This document shows positions 14,918 to 22,453 of a DNA stretch of 26,202 bases, one piece after another. Within the stretch, counting starts at the first letter, position 1. Every line of letters starts with the position of its first letter. The stretch lies in assembly GCA_038232415.1 (NCBI GenBank), contig JBBSHY010000013.1:1-26202 (forward strand), given 5' to 3'. The notes beneath the pieces are model-generated. The model did not search any database, had not been told where the DNA came from, and saw only the letters and a program-made list of their open reading frames with translations. A program made the position numbers and the translations under genes. This DNA is from JBBRXZ01 sp038232415. Lineage in GTDB: Bacteria; Patescibacteriota; Saccharimonadia; Saccharimonadales; UBA4665.

Positions 14918-15604
14918 TTAAAACCTGTTTCTTAATGTTACACGCATGTTGGTAGTTAGATTGAGCTGGTTTCCGGGCGCGTTACGCTTCATGTTGAGCG
15001 TAATGTTAACTGATCGCGCTAGTGAGGGTGTGCTGGTTTGCACGGCGTTTTGATCATAAAGAGTAAAATTCATAGTGTTAACGTAGGTAGCAAGCTGGAT
15101 GTCGGCAAGGCAGCTATTAGTGGCTAGATTTGACGGACAAGTTGTCTTGAGGCTGTTACCAGTTGCATTGGGATTAGCCAGTTTACGTTCCATAAGTTTG
15201 CTGCCGTTTTTGTAATAGACTAGTTCATTCATATAAGGACTACCGGTATCAGGATCAATAATATAGTCATGCGCGGCCGACAATGCCGGTATGGCTATAA
15301 TGATCACAAACGCGCTGTTGTTAGTATTCCAACCACCGGAGGGGGCATTTGGATCGCTGGTCTGGTTACTCTGCCGAACACCGTCGCCGAAGCGCAGATT
15401 TGTAACTGTCGAACGCAGCAGGTTTTGCGAACTAATGGTTATTTCGGACAGCTCGTTATTACGGGTCATGAGCACCAAATAACTACTTGCCATACCTATA
15501 AAAACTACAGCGACAATTGCCATAACGCTTATTGATACCAACAGCTCAACAAGTGTAAAGCCAGTCTGGCCTTGTTTGATAGGGGAGCTATTGTCCAACA
15601 CCGA
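14918..15604 (-). CDS. Minor pseudopilin with type III prepilin signal
   Basis: 228 aa from GTG 15604. The prepilin peptidase site QTG/FTLVELLVSISV is clear, with Glu at +5 and the usual 20-residue hydrophobic helix, then a globular C-terminal domain. A longer start at ATG 15649 would overlap the upstream pseudopilin by 62 nt and give an over-long leader; GTG 15604 has GGAG six nucleotides before it and leaves a 17-nt overlap, so I prefer it (TTG 15601 is also possible). The layout after one pseudopilin and before a PilX-like gene suggests PilW/PilV-type minor pilins that prime fibre assembly. Confidence 0.85.
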   Translation of the reverse strand, partial: SVLDNSSPIKQGQTGFTLVELLVSISVMAIVAVVFIGMASSYLVLMTRNNELSEITISSQNLLRSTVTNLRFGDGVRQSNQTSDPNAPSGGWNTNNSAFVIIIAIPALSAAHDYIIDPDTGSPYMNELVYYKNGSKLMERKLANPNATGNSLKTTCPSNLATNSCLADIQLATYVNTMNFTLYDQNAVQTSTPSLARSVNITLNMKRNAPGNQLNLTTNMRVTLRNRF

Positions 15605-15983
15605 GTTCTCCGATGTATGTAGTATAGGGGTAAGAACTGGTCTGCCCATTATCCTTATAAGTAACTGTTATGTCGATTTGCTTCAAGCCGCTGGCCGGAC
15701 TGCTTATAGTCATAGAGGCACTTCGTGAGGGGGGTAGTTGTGAAGATAGTTCGCTGGTCAGATTGCTAGTGCCCACACTCAAACCATTAAAACCAATATT
15801 ACGCAGGGACTCTACCTTGGCCTCCGCGTATGAATTAGTCAGGTTAAGGTATCTACCGCGTGAAGCCGTATGGACGTAACTCGTCACCACCTGGTTTAAA
15901 GACATGGTTACGACTGCTGCTACCGCGATTGACACCAGTACTTCTACGATGGTGAAACCATCTACTTTTTTCGAAGTTTTCAT
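15588..15983 (-). CDS. Minor pseudopilin (PilV-like)
   Basis: 131 aa. Leader MKTSKKVDG followed by /FTIVEVLVSIAVAAVV: Gly at -1, Phe +1 and Glu +5, as prepilin peptidase needs. The rest forms the extended helix and a small beta domain. It is the first gene of the minor-pilin group, has a TATAAT 11 nt upstream, and lies just after a strong terminator, so it begins a separate transcript. The next pseudopilin starts inside its 3' end. Confidence 0.88.
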   Translation of the reverse strand: MKTSKKVDGFTIVEVLVSIAVAAVVTMSLNQVVTSYVHTASRGRYLNLTNSYAEAKVESLRNIGFNGLSVGTSNLTSELSSQLPPSRSASMTISSPASGLKQIDITVTYKDNGQTSSYPYTTYIGELGVGQ

Positions 15984-15994
15984 GCTTATGGCTT

Positions 15995-16000
15995 ATTATA
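15995..16000 (-). promoter_or_regulatory. -10 element of the minor-pilin operon
   Basis: TATAAT (minus strand) ends 11 nt before the ATG at 15983, giving a predicted leader of only a few nucleotides. It lies between the terminator at 16080-16112 and the gene. Confidence 0.5.
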
Positions 16001-16079
16001 TAGCTTCACGTTTCGTCAGTATATTACTTAATGGAGGCTGCAAAGGTTTGGCTTCACTTGTAACTTAATCAAGCTTTAC

Positions 16080-16112
16080 AAAAAGTCCCAGGCGTATTCC
16101 CGGGACTTTTTT
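16080..16112 (-). terminator. Rho-independent terminator after the major pilin
   Basis: A GC-rich hairpin: AAAAAGTCCC pairs with GGGACTTTTT around a 12-nt centre that can extend the stem by GG/CC. T-runs flank it on both strands, so it can end transcripts from either side. It lies 19 nt beyond the major pilin stop, on the side its transcript leaves. Confidence 0.85.
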
Positions 16113-16130
16113 AACTAGTACTGTAGATAT

Positions 16131-16616
16131 TTAGTCTAGGTTGTTCTTAACTACAGTCGCCGCGCCGTTAACAGTACCTTCGTAGCTCGCGGTTAGAGCA
16201 TACGTCGCGCAGTTGGTGTCAGTGGCCTCACAGCTGGCGCCACTACTGTCTTTCACAGCATAAGCGTATGACTTAAGTGCCGGTGCTGCGAGCAGCGTCT
16301 TACTTTGCGTTGCGTTCGAAGGATCGATTAGCGCCCCCGTATCAAGACTCTTCATGTTGGTGCTCAACCAACTAGCACTATTCATATCAGTCAAGCTGGG
16401 GTAGTATCCATTCTGACTATAGAAAGCTTCAAGTTGCGTTTGTATTGTACTGACATCAGTAGACCGTTTACTATTACGGGCTTTTGCCTGAATACCACTG
16501 TAAGTAGTTATGACGAGTAACGCCAATATACCGATGACTACGATTACGATCAAAAGTTCGACAATCGTGAAGCCCTGATTTCGTTTTTCCTGAGCAGATC
16601 TTTTTATAGAGATCAT
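16131..16616 (-). CDS. Major type IV pilin
   Basis: 161 aa. Leader of 15 residues ending in NQG, then FTIVELLIVIVVIGILALLVITTY, a textbook prepilin N-terminus with Glu +5. The globular part shows QLEAFYSQNGYYPSLTDM, typical of PilA/type II pseudopilin-like proteins, and two Cys (SCEATDTNC) that could close the D-loop. Called the major subunit because it alone has a near-consensus promoter, a strong AGGAGG site 10 nt before ATG, and a dedicated terminator, which suggests high expression. After processing it assembles the fibre used for adhesion, motility or DNA capture. Confidence 0.92.
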   Translation of the reverse strand: MISIKRSAQEKRNQGFTIVELLIVIVVIGILALLVITTYSGIQAKARNSKRSTDVSTIQTQLEAFYSQNGYYPSLTDMNSASWLSTNMKSLDTGALIDPSNATQSKTLLAAPALKSYAYAVKDSSGASCEATDTNCATYALTASYEGTVNGAATVVKNNLD

Positions 16617-16699
16617 GAGAGCCCACCCTCCTAATAATTAATGTTTACTATTGATCTTTGAAGCTCAGCAGTTACTGCGGCTGCAAGTATCTGGGTATG

Positions 16700-16727
16700 A
16701 TTATAACCATAAGCGTCATGAGGTCAA
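16700..16727 (-). promoter_or_regulatory. Sigma70-type promoter of the major pilin
   Basis: On the minus strand TTGACC (16722-16727), a 16-nt spacer and TATAAT (16700-16705). This is the best two-element promoter in the window. It predicts a start near 16693 and a leader of about 77 nt that contains a small hairpin (CAGC/GCTG) and ends with AGGAGG. Confidence 0.75.
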
Positions 16728-16755
16728 GCATTCTGTGGAAAAATAGCAGACGCCA

Positions 16756-18027
16756 TTATTTGATATTTTTACTGAGATTGGCGATAGGACCCATGACGCT
16801 AGCAGCTATCAAACCAACACCGGCGCCGAGAAATATTATCATAATCGGTTCGATGATAGCAGCTAAGCCATCTATAAGTACCGTTACCTCTTCTTCGTAA
16901 AAATCGGCGATCTTGGTTAACACAGTGTCTATTTGACCAGTCTCTTCACCCACCATGAGCATCTGCGATACAATAGGTGGAAAATGTTTACTGCGGCTGA
17001 TTGGTTCACTAAGCGGTTTACCATTTTCGACTTCTTCAGCTGCTGCTGTTAGCTCGGCTTCGATAACCTTGTTGCCTAAAGCGGCGCCGGTAACCTCCAG
17101 CGCGTCCAGTACGCTTACACCGGCGCCCATGAGTGAAGCGAAGGTTCTAGAAAAGCGGGCAATCGCTACTTTGAGGATAATAGTGCGGGCAATCGGTATA
17201 CGCAGCAATAAAGAGTGGAACTTAAACTTACCGCCTGGTGTTTTAATATAACGCAGCAGGTAAATAGTAGCTATAAAGCCTAGGATTAGGAGGAAAATCA
17301 GATTGGGCAGACTGGAAAGTATGGGTATATGAAGAGGACCAAGAATGGTTGGTTTGGCACAGAAGTTACTGAAGTTTAAGAGCACCTGGGTATAAATTGG
17401 CAGCTTGGCACCCGGACCACCCAAACTAAGCAATATACCACCCAGTTTTGGCACAATGAATAGCATAATACCGAAGAATGCTATCACTGTGACACTTAGA
17501 ATAACAAGCGGGTACATCATGGCACTTTTGATTTTTTTGCGAATTGTGGCATCCTGTTCCACTTGTGTTGCTAAACGTTTCAAAATGTCATCTAAGATAC
17601 CGCCCTCTTCTCCGGCACGCACCATATTGACGTAGACATCAGAAAAGACGGTAGGATATTTGCTAAAAGCGTCGCCAAGCGGTATGCCGCTCTCAATATC
17701 TTTAGTAACACCGGCCAAGACTTCGCGCATGTAGGGGCTGCTAACGTCACTCTGAAGGGCTGCAAAGGAACGGGTAAGTGGTACACCGGCTGAAATCATT
17801 GTTGAAAGCTGTCGGGTGAAAATCACCAAATCGCTTAATTTGACTTTCTTCTTAGGTCCAAATAGAGAACTTAACGCGCCTTTCCCTTTAGTTTTACCAG
17901 CTTCAATAAGTAATGGGTGAACACCTTGCTTCTGAAGCAGGCCCAGAAGAGCTTGCTTATTAATAGCTTCAGCACTGCCCGTTATAGTTTTACCGTCGTG
18001 AGTCATGCCTTTGTAAGTAAACTGCAT
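16756..18027 (-). CDS. pilC: Type IV pilus inner-membrane platform protein PilC
   Basis: Polytopic platform protein that couples the PilB motor to pilin insertion. 423 aa, usual length. It has the T2SF domain twice: LSDLVIFTRQLSTMISAGVPLTRSF with YMREVLAGVTKDIESGIPLGDAFSKYP (about residues 64-135), and the repeat ARFSRTFASLMGAGVSVLDALE with VENGKPLSEPISRSKHFPPIVSQMLMVGEETG (about 275-365). Membrane helices occur near 170-195, 225-245 and 390-415. It begins 3 nt after the pilB stop, so the two are one operon. No terminator is seen after it before the pilin promoter. Confidence 0.96.
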   Translation of the reverse strand: MQFTYKGMTHDGKTITGSAEAINKQALLGLLQKQGVHPLLIEAGKTKGKGALSSLFGPKKKVKLSDLVIFTRQLSTMISAGVPLTRSFAALQSDVSSPYMREVLAGVTKDIESGIPLGDAFSKYPTVFSDVYVNMVRAGEEGGILDDILKRLATQVEQDATIRKKIKSAMMYPLVILSVTVIAFFGIMLFIVPKLGGILLSLGGPGAKLPIYTQVLLNFSNFCAKPTILGPLHIPILSSLPNLIFLLILGFIATIYLLRYIKTPGGKFKFHSLLLRIPIARTIILKVAIARFSRTFASLMGAGVSVLDALEVTGAALGNKVIEAELTAAAEEVENGKPLSEPISRSKHFPPIVSQMLMVGEETGQIDTVLTKIADFYEEEVTVLIDGLAAIIEPIMIIFLGAGVGLIAASVMGPIANLSKNIK

Positions 18028-18030
18028 AGC

Positions 18031-19842
18031 TTATTCTTGCGCCTGACTAGTAGCTCTCAGCACCTCTTCTATGGTTGTCTGGCCACGGAGTGCTTTAATA
18101 AACCCATCCAGCTGAATGGTCAGCATATGATCTTTTATAGCCGCTTCTTCAATTGCTTCACTTGAGCTGTTACTAACGATCAGCTGCTGGATGGCGGTTG
18201 TATTAGTAAGGACCTCATAGATACCGATACGGCCTTTAAAGCCGGTATGGTTACAGCTATCACAACCGCCATCATGCGACTTCCACAGACGAGTTATAGT
18301 AGTGCTGGTACTACTTAGCTCGTCTGTCCCGGCATCTTTATGGTTGCTTAGTGAACTGATGCCATCCTGTAAAGCTTTTTTTTCTAACTCATGCATTTGT
18401 TTAATACCGCCATTGCGTGCCAGCTGGAAACTTTTTATGAGCTGTTTAAGCATAACGGCGTCAGGCCTGTAAACTTCATGGCAATCAACACAAAGCCGCC
18501 TTACTAATCGCTGGGCTATTACTATTCTTACCGTACTGGCAATTAGAAATGGCTCAACACCCATATTTAACAGCCGGGGCAGGCACGTGGCGGCGTTACT
18601 GGTGTGCAAAGTGCTAAAAACTAGGTGGCCGGTCAAAGAAGCCTGTACGGCCAGGTCGGCTGTTTCGCCATCACGGATTTCGCCAACCATGATGATGTTT
18701 GGATCTTGCCTTAGAAGTGCCCGCAGACCGCCGCTAAAAGTCATACCGGCAACTGAATTGACCTGAGTCTGATTGGCGCCAACAATATGGTACTCTATCG
18801 GATCCTCTACAGTTGAGATATTGACATTCGGTGTATTTAATAAGCTGAGCACGCTGAACAATGTGGTAGACTTACCCGAACCGGTAGGGCCTGTTACCAG
18901 TACCATACCATGAGGTTGGACGATAGCATTCTGGAGATTGGCTAAAGCAGTTCCCCAGAAGCCCAGTTCAGTGAAATCAGCCGCTTTAGCCGATTCGTTC
19001 AAGATACGAATAACAATCTTTTCACCGTCTAAAATAGGCAGGGAGGAAACTCTTAAGGCATAGACCTGGCCGCTTATCTGGACTTTGAAGCGGCCGTCTT
19101 GTGGTGCCCGATGTTCGTCAATCTTTAAATTACTTAATATTTTAATACGGCTAACTAGTGACCCGAGTAGTTTCCGGGGCAATTTATTCGCTTCGCGCAA
19201 TAAGCCGTCAATACGGTAACGGATTACAACAAAATTTTCGCGTGGCTCTATGTGGATATCACTAGCTCCGGCTTTGACACCGTACTCGATAATTATGTTA
19301 ATTGTCTGCGCGACCGGTGAATCTTCAGCCAGATCACTTTCATCGACCTCCTCATTATCGTCGGCATCATCATTACTGGCGATAACTTTAGTAAGTTCGC
19401 TGCTAATGTTATCCCTGTACTGATCCAGGGCAGCCTGCATTAAGCTGGTAGTCGTTATGTGTACTTTAAGGTTGTTACCAAGCTGTTTCTGCAGGAAGTT
19501 TAATGCCTGGATATCATCGGGATCTTCCATGGCCAATAATTTTGTGCCTTGTGCGTCAACATCAAATACTACAGCATTGTACTGCCTGGCTATACGTTCC
19601 GAGAGTAATTTAAGCATTTCATGATTAATCTCCCGGGCATTTAGCTCCACAAAAGGTATTTCAATCTCATCAGCGTAAAGTTTAGTGAGGCCTTTTTCAT
19701 TGAGCAGGTTATTCTTAATAACCAGGTCTTGCAACGGCTTTTTATCGCTGGCCTCCTGTTCTTGCAGGCTTGCCAGCTGTTCTTTGCTGAACTCGCCGCT
19801 TTTTTCGAGGAGTTTTTTTACTAATGAATCAGGTATATGCAT
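18031..19842 (-). CDS. pilB: Type IV pilus extension ATPase PilB
   Basis: Hexameric ATPase that powers pilus assembly. 603 aa. The N-terminal MshEN/GSPII_E domain (about residues 1-150) is followed by an acidic linker (about 160-170) and the secretion ATPase core: Walker A GPTGSGKST (318-326), Asp box and Walker B LLRQDPNIIMVGEIRDGETADL, and His box STLHTSNA. Four zinc cysteines form two pairs (about C451/C454 and C527/C530), separated by a longer insert than usual that carries Ser/Thr/Asp-rich residues. The start ATG 19842 has AGGGG about 8 nt before it. No retraction ATPase PilT is in the window. Confidence 0.97.
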   Translation of the reverse strand: MHIPDSLVKKLLEKSGEFSKEQLASLQEQEASDKKPLQDLVIKNNLLNEKGLTKLYADEIEIPFVELNAREINHEMLKLLSERIARQYNAVVFDVDAQGTKLLAMEDPDDIQALNFLQKQLGNNLKVHITTTSLMQAALDQYRDNISSELTKVIASNDDADDNEEVDESDLAEDSPVAQTINIIIEYGVKAGASDIHIEPRENFVVIRYRIDGLLREANKLPRKLLGSLVSRIKILSNLKIDEHRAPQDGRFKVQISGQVYALRVSSLPILDGEKIVIRILNESAKAADFTELGFWGTALANLQNAIVQPHGMVLVTGPTGSGKSTTLFSVLSLLNTPNVNISTVEDPIEYHIVGANQTQVNSVAGMTFSGGLRALLRQDPNIIMVGEIRDGETADLAVQASLTGHLVFSTLHTSNAATCLPRLLNMGVEPFLIASTVRIVIAQRLVRRLCVDCHEVYRPDAVMLKQLIKSFQLARNGGIKQMHELEKKALQDGISSLSNHKDAGTDELSSTSTTITRLWKSHDGGCDSCNHTGFKGRIGIYEVLTNTTAIQQLIVSNSSSEAIEEAAIKDHMLTIQLDGFIKALRGQTTIEEVLRATSQAQE

Positions 19843-19913
19843 AATCTGACCCCTGTAGCAGACCTTTTCTTATTGGCAATTTTTATGTTAATAGATTCAT
19901 CCATCCTGGACTC

Positions 19914-19922
19914 ATTTTAGCA
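19914..19922 (-). promoter_or_regulatory. Extended -10 promoter of pilB-pilC
   Basis: On the minus strand TGC-TAAAAT, identical to the recA extended -10 on the other strand. It predicts a pilB leader of about 65 nt with the AGGGG site. It lies in the 269-nt gap between the divergent pilB and recA genes; the rest of that gap is AT-rich, with no gene recognised. Confidence 0.5.
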
Positions 19923-19951
19923 AGTCATCCGTAAAAACGTAAGCAGTACTT

Positions 19952-19960
19952 TGATAGAAT
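19952..19960 (+). promoter_or_regulatory. Possible distal recA promoter, extended -10
   Basis: TGA-TAGAAT on the plus strand, about 150 nt before the recA start. If used it gives a long AT-rich leader. No -35 found. Confidence 0.3.
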
Positions 19961-20057
19961 GCTCTGGATATAACTATTAAATTTATATTAATTAAAGATA
20001 AAATATACCACCATATTAAGCTGTAACAGTTTCCATTCGATTACCTCCTCTGTATAG

Positions 20058-20066
20058 TGCTAAAAT
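20058..20066 (+). promoter_or_regulatory. Extended -10 promoter of recA
   Basis: TGC-TAAAAT, predicting a start near 20073 and a leader of about 40 nt. It is followed by a strong AAGGAGG ribosome site (20099-20105). No LexA-like or other SOS operator was recognised around it. Confidence 0.55.
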
Positions 20067-20111
20067 ATTAATAACCGGGTGGAAGCAGGTAATTGACCAA
20101 GGAGGTTGAAA

Positions 20112-21158
20112 GTGGCTGATAGTAAAACTACTAAAGAGCTAAAGGAAGCAAAAGACAGCAGGAATAGTACTGCTGACGGCAAGGCTAAGGCTCTGGGGCT
20201 GGCACTTGAAACTATCGAGAAGCAGTTTGGCAAGGGATCTATCATGAAGCTTGGCGACGCTTATAATACAGCGGTAGAAACTACGTCAACAGGCGCGCTA
20301 AGTCTGGATATTGCCCTGGGCGGAGGTATTCCAAGAGGCAGGGTTGTTGAGGTCTATGGACCTGAATCATCCGGTAAAACTACTCTCACCCTGCACGCTA
20401 TAGCTGAAGTTCAGCGGTCCGGTGGTACGGCCGCCTTTATTGATGCCGAGCACGCGCTTGACCCGGCTTATGCTAAGCGCATCGGTGTTGATGTGGAGAA
20501 TCTGCTTTTGAGCCAACCGGATAATGGCGAGCAGGCGCTGGAAATTGTCGAAACTTTAGTACGTTCAAACGCCGTCGATCTGATTATTGTAGACTCCGTA
20601 GCAGCTTTGGTACCGCGGGCCGAAATAGAAGGTGAAATGGGCGACAGCCATATGGGTTTACAGGCTCGCCTAATGAGCCAGGCCCTCCGAAAACTAACCA
20701 GCGTAATCAGCCGCAGCAAAGTTACTGTTATTTTCATCAACCAGATTCGTATGAAAATCGGTGTTATGTTTGGCAACCCGGAAACGACTACGGGCGGTAA
20801 TGCCCTTAAATTCTACGCTTCAGTTCGCATGGACATCCGGCGCATAGGGCAGATCAAGCAAGGCGAAGAGATTATCGGCAACCGCACCCGGGTTAAAGTC
20901 GTCAAAAACAAAATTGCCCCGCCTTTCCGCCAGGCTGAATTCGACATCATGTATAACGAAGGTATTAGCGTAAGCGGTGACATTCTTGATTTAGCTGCCA
21001 CTGCCGGTATCATTGAAAAGTCCGGGGCTTGGTATGCCTACAATGACTCCAAAATAGGTCAGGGCCGCGAGGCCACTAAAACCTACCTTCAGGAAAATCC
21101 CAAGCTTCTAACTGAACTGGCCGCAAAAGTCCGGGCCGCCGAAACCGCCAAAGAGTAA
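20112..21158 (+). CDS. recA: Recombinase RecA
   Basis: Forms filaments on single-stranded DNA and pairs it with homologous duplex; needed for repair and for integrating transformed DNA. 348 aa from GTG 20112. Walker A GPESSGKTT (about residues 83-91), FIDAEHALDP, the Walker B-type VDLIIVDSVAAL, loop L1 EGEMGDSHMGLQARLMSQALRK and loop L2 FGNPETTTGGNALKFYASVR are all present. GTG 20112 is chosen because AAGGAGG ends 6 nt before it; TTG 20106 would abut the site. The N-terminus has a Lys/Asp/Glu-rich stretch of about 25 residues before the usual KALGLALETIEKQFGKG. Confidence 0.99.
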   Translation: MADSKTTKELKEAKDSRNSTADGKAKALGLALETIEKQFGKGSIMKLGDAYNTAVETTSTGALSLDIALGGGIPRGRVVEVYGPESSGKTTLTLHAIAEVQRSGGTAAFIDAEHALDPAYAKRIGVDVENLLLSQPDNGEQALEIVETLVRSNAVDLIIVDSVAALVPRAEIEGEMGDSHMGLQARLMSQALRKLTSVISRSKVTVIFINQIRMKIGVMFGNPETTTGGNALKFYASVRMDIRRIGQIKQGEEIIGNRTRVKVVKNKIAPPFRQAEFDIMYNEGISVSGDILDLAATAGIIEKSGAWYAYNDSKIGQGREATKTYLQENPKLLTELAAKVRAAETAKE

Positions 21159-21161
21159 GCT

Positions 21162-21743
21162 TTGAAACGGGCCGTAATATTGCACGGAACGGGCGGTTCG
21201 CCGGAAAGCAACTGGATTTCTTGGGTGAAAGCTGAGCTGAAAGAGTGTGGTTACGAAGTATGGGTCCCTTTGTTGCCGAACAATAGCACTCCGCAACGAC
21301 GACTCTATAATGACTTTCTCCTCGAATCTGATTGGAATCTTGTAGATAATCTCGTAATCGGTCACTCCTCAGGCGCGGTAGGCATACTAAATCTGCTTGA
21401 AGATGAGCGCTGTCCGCACATAAAAACTGCTGTTTTGGTTAGCGCTTGGGCGGATACTTCTAGGGCAAATCTGGCTCATGACGGCTTAACCAGAGAGCGA
21501 TTTAAAGATCTCTTTCCGTCAGGTGGCTTTAAATTTAATATTATTAAACAGAAAGCTGACCATTTTCTGTTTATACACGGAACTGATGACCCATACTGCC
21601 CTCTTGATCAGGCTGAATGGCTTACTGAAAAAATTGACGGTAAAATCATCATTGTGCCAGCAGGAGGCCATCTTAATAAGACATCGGGCTTTACTAAACT
21701 GCCACAGCTGACGCAAGCTCTTAAGGAGCGCAACTGGCTTTGA
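21162..21743 (+). CDS. RBBP9/YdeN-type serine alpha/beta hydrolase
   Basis: 193 aa. Starts with the fold's first strand and oxyanion region RAVILHGTGGSPESNW. The nucleophile elbow GHSSG places Ser at 69, the acid is in FIHGTDDPYCP and the His in VPAGGHLNKTSG, so the catalytic triad is complete. Substrate unknown. The TTG start 3 nt after the recA stop is the only in-frame start that keeps the first strand, which suggests read-through translation from recA. It separates recA from recX. Confidence 0.87.
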   Translation: MKRAVILHGTGGSPESNWISWVKAELKECGYEVWVPLLPNNSTPQRRLYNDFLLESDWNLVDNLVIGHSSGAVGILNLLEDERCPHIKTAVLVSAWADTSRANLAHDGLTRERFKDLFPSGGFKFNIIKQKADHFLFIHGTDDPYCPLDQAEWLTEKIDGKIIIVPAGGHLNKTSGFTKLPQLTQALKERNWL

Positions 21744-21794
21744 GACAACAGCTTATCTTAATTTATTGTTAATGAGGTTCAACAAGTCTCACAT

Positions 21795-21800
21795 TATTAT
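21795..21800 (+). promoter_or_regulatory. -10 element, leaderless-type promoter of recX
   Basis: TATTAT ends 7 nt before ATG 21808. This supports 21808 over the upstream in-frame TTG 21766 or ATG 21772. Confidence 0.4.
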
Positions 21801-21807
21801 GCATCAC

Positions 21808-22416
21808 ATGAAGATTACGAGTATAAAACAGCAAGTTAAGCGGAGTGATCGATACTCTATTTTTGTTGACGGAAAATATGTCTTTTCGCTAAGTGAGGTC
21901 GCCTTACTGGAGAGCAAGTTGGTCAATGGACAGGAACTTAGCGAAGAGCAAGTGGGGAAGTATAAACAGCTGTCAGCCGACGATAAATTGTATAATCTGG
22001 CATTGCGATATGTGGCTATTCGACCACGTACCAAATGGGAAATAAAGACGTATCTGGAACGTAAGAAAGCTTCCCCTACCCTGTTAGATATATTACTTAA
22101 CAAGTTAAGTAATATTGAGTTAATTGATGATGAAAAATTTGCTTTATCGTTTGTAAATGACCGCCGTTTGCTTCGCCCTACCTCTCGCCGCAAAATGATT
22201 ATGGAATTAAGGAAGAAACATGTGACAGACGATATAATCCAAAAGGCTATCGGACATGAAATAACCGACGAGCAGACTGCTCTCCAAACTATTGTCGAAC
22301 GTAAACGGCGTCAGACTAAATACCAAGACAACCTAAAGCTTATGCAGTATCTGGCGCGCCAGGGTTTTGATTATAATGATATCAAGACAGCTATTCAAAA
22401 TAAGTCGATCGACTAA
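21808..22416 (+). CDS. recX: RecA regulator RecX
   Basis: Small helical protein that binds RecA filaments and modulates them. 202 aa from ATG 21808. After an N-terminal beta region (MKITSIKQQVKRSDRYSIFVDGKYVFSLSE) come the three-helix RecX repeats. Repeat 1 has YNLALRYVAIRPRTKWEIKTYLERK, repeat 2 IDDEKFALSFVNDRRLLRPTSRRKMIMELRKK, and repeat 3 about 150-195 with RKRRQTKYQDNLKLMQYLARQGFDYNDIKTAI. The start is placed by the -10 signal and by the family's usual N-terminus. An in-frame longer form from TTG 21766 would add 14 residues with no family likeness. Confidence 0.9.
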   Translation: MKITSIKQQVKRSDRYSIFVDGKYVFSLSEVALLESKLVNGQELSEEQVGKYKQLSADDKLYNLALRYVAIRPRTKWEIKTYLERKKASPTLLDILLNKLSNIELIDDEKFALSFVNDRRLLRPTSRRKMIMELRKKHVTDDIIQKAIGHEITDEQTALQTIVERKRRQTKYQDNLKLMQYLARQGFDYNDIKTAIQNKSID

Positions 22417-22453
22417 AATTGCAGATAGCCGACGTCTATGATAACCGAAAAGC

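Noticed and set aside
15605..15649. ATG 15649 as pseudopilin start
   Set aside because: Gives a 62-nt overlap and a leader of more than 30 residues; GTG 15604 has a GGAG site.
20000..20111. SOS/LexA operator upstream of recA
   Set aside because: No GAAC-N4-GTTC or CTGT-N8-ACAG pattern seen.
21766..21807. Longer recX start at TTG 21766
   Set aside because: The added residues do not resemble RecX, and the -10-like TATTAT would lie inside the gene.
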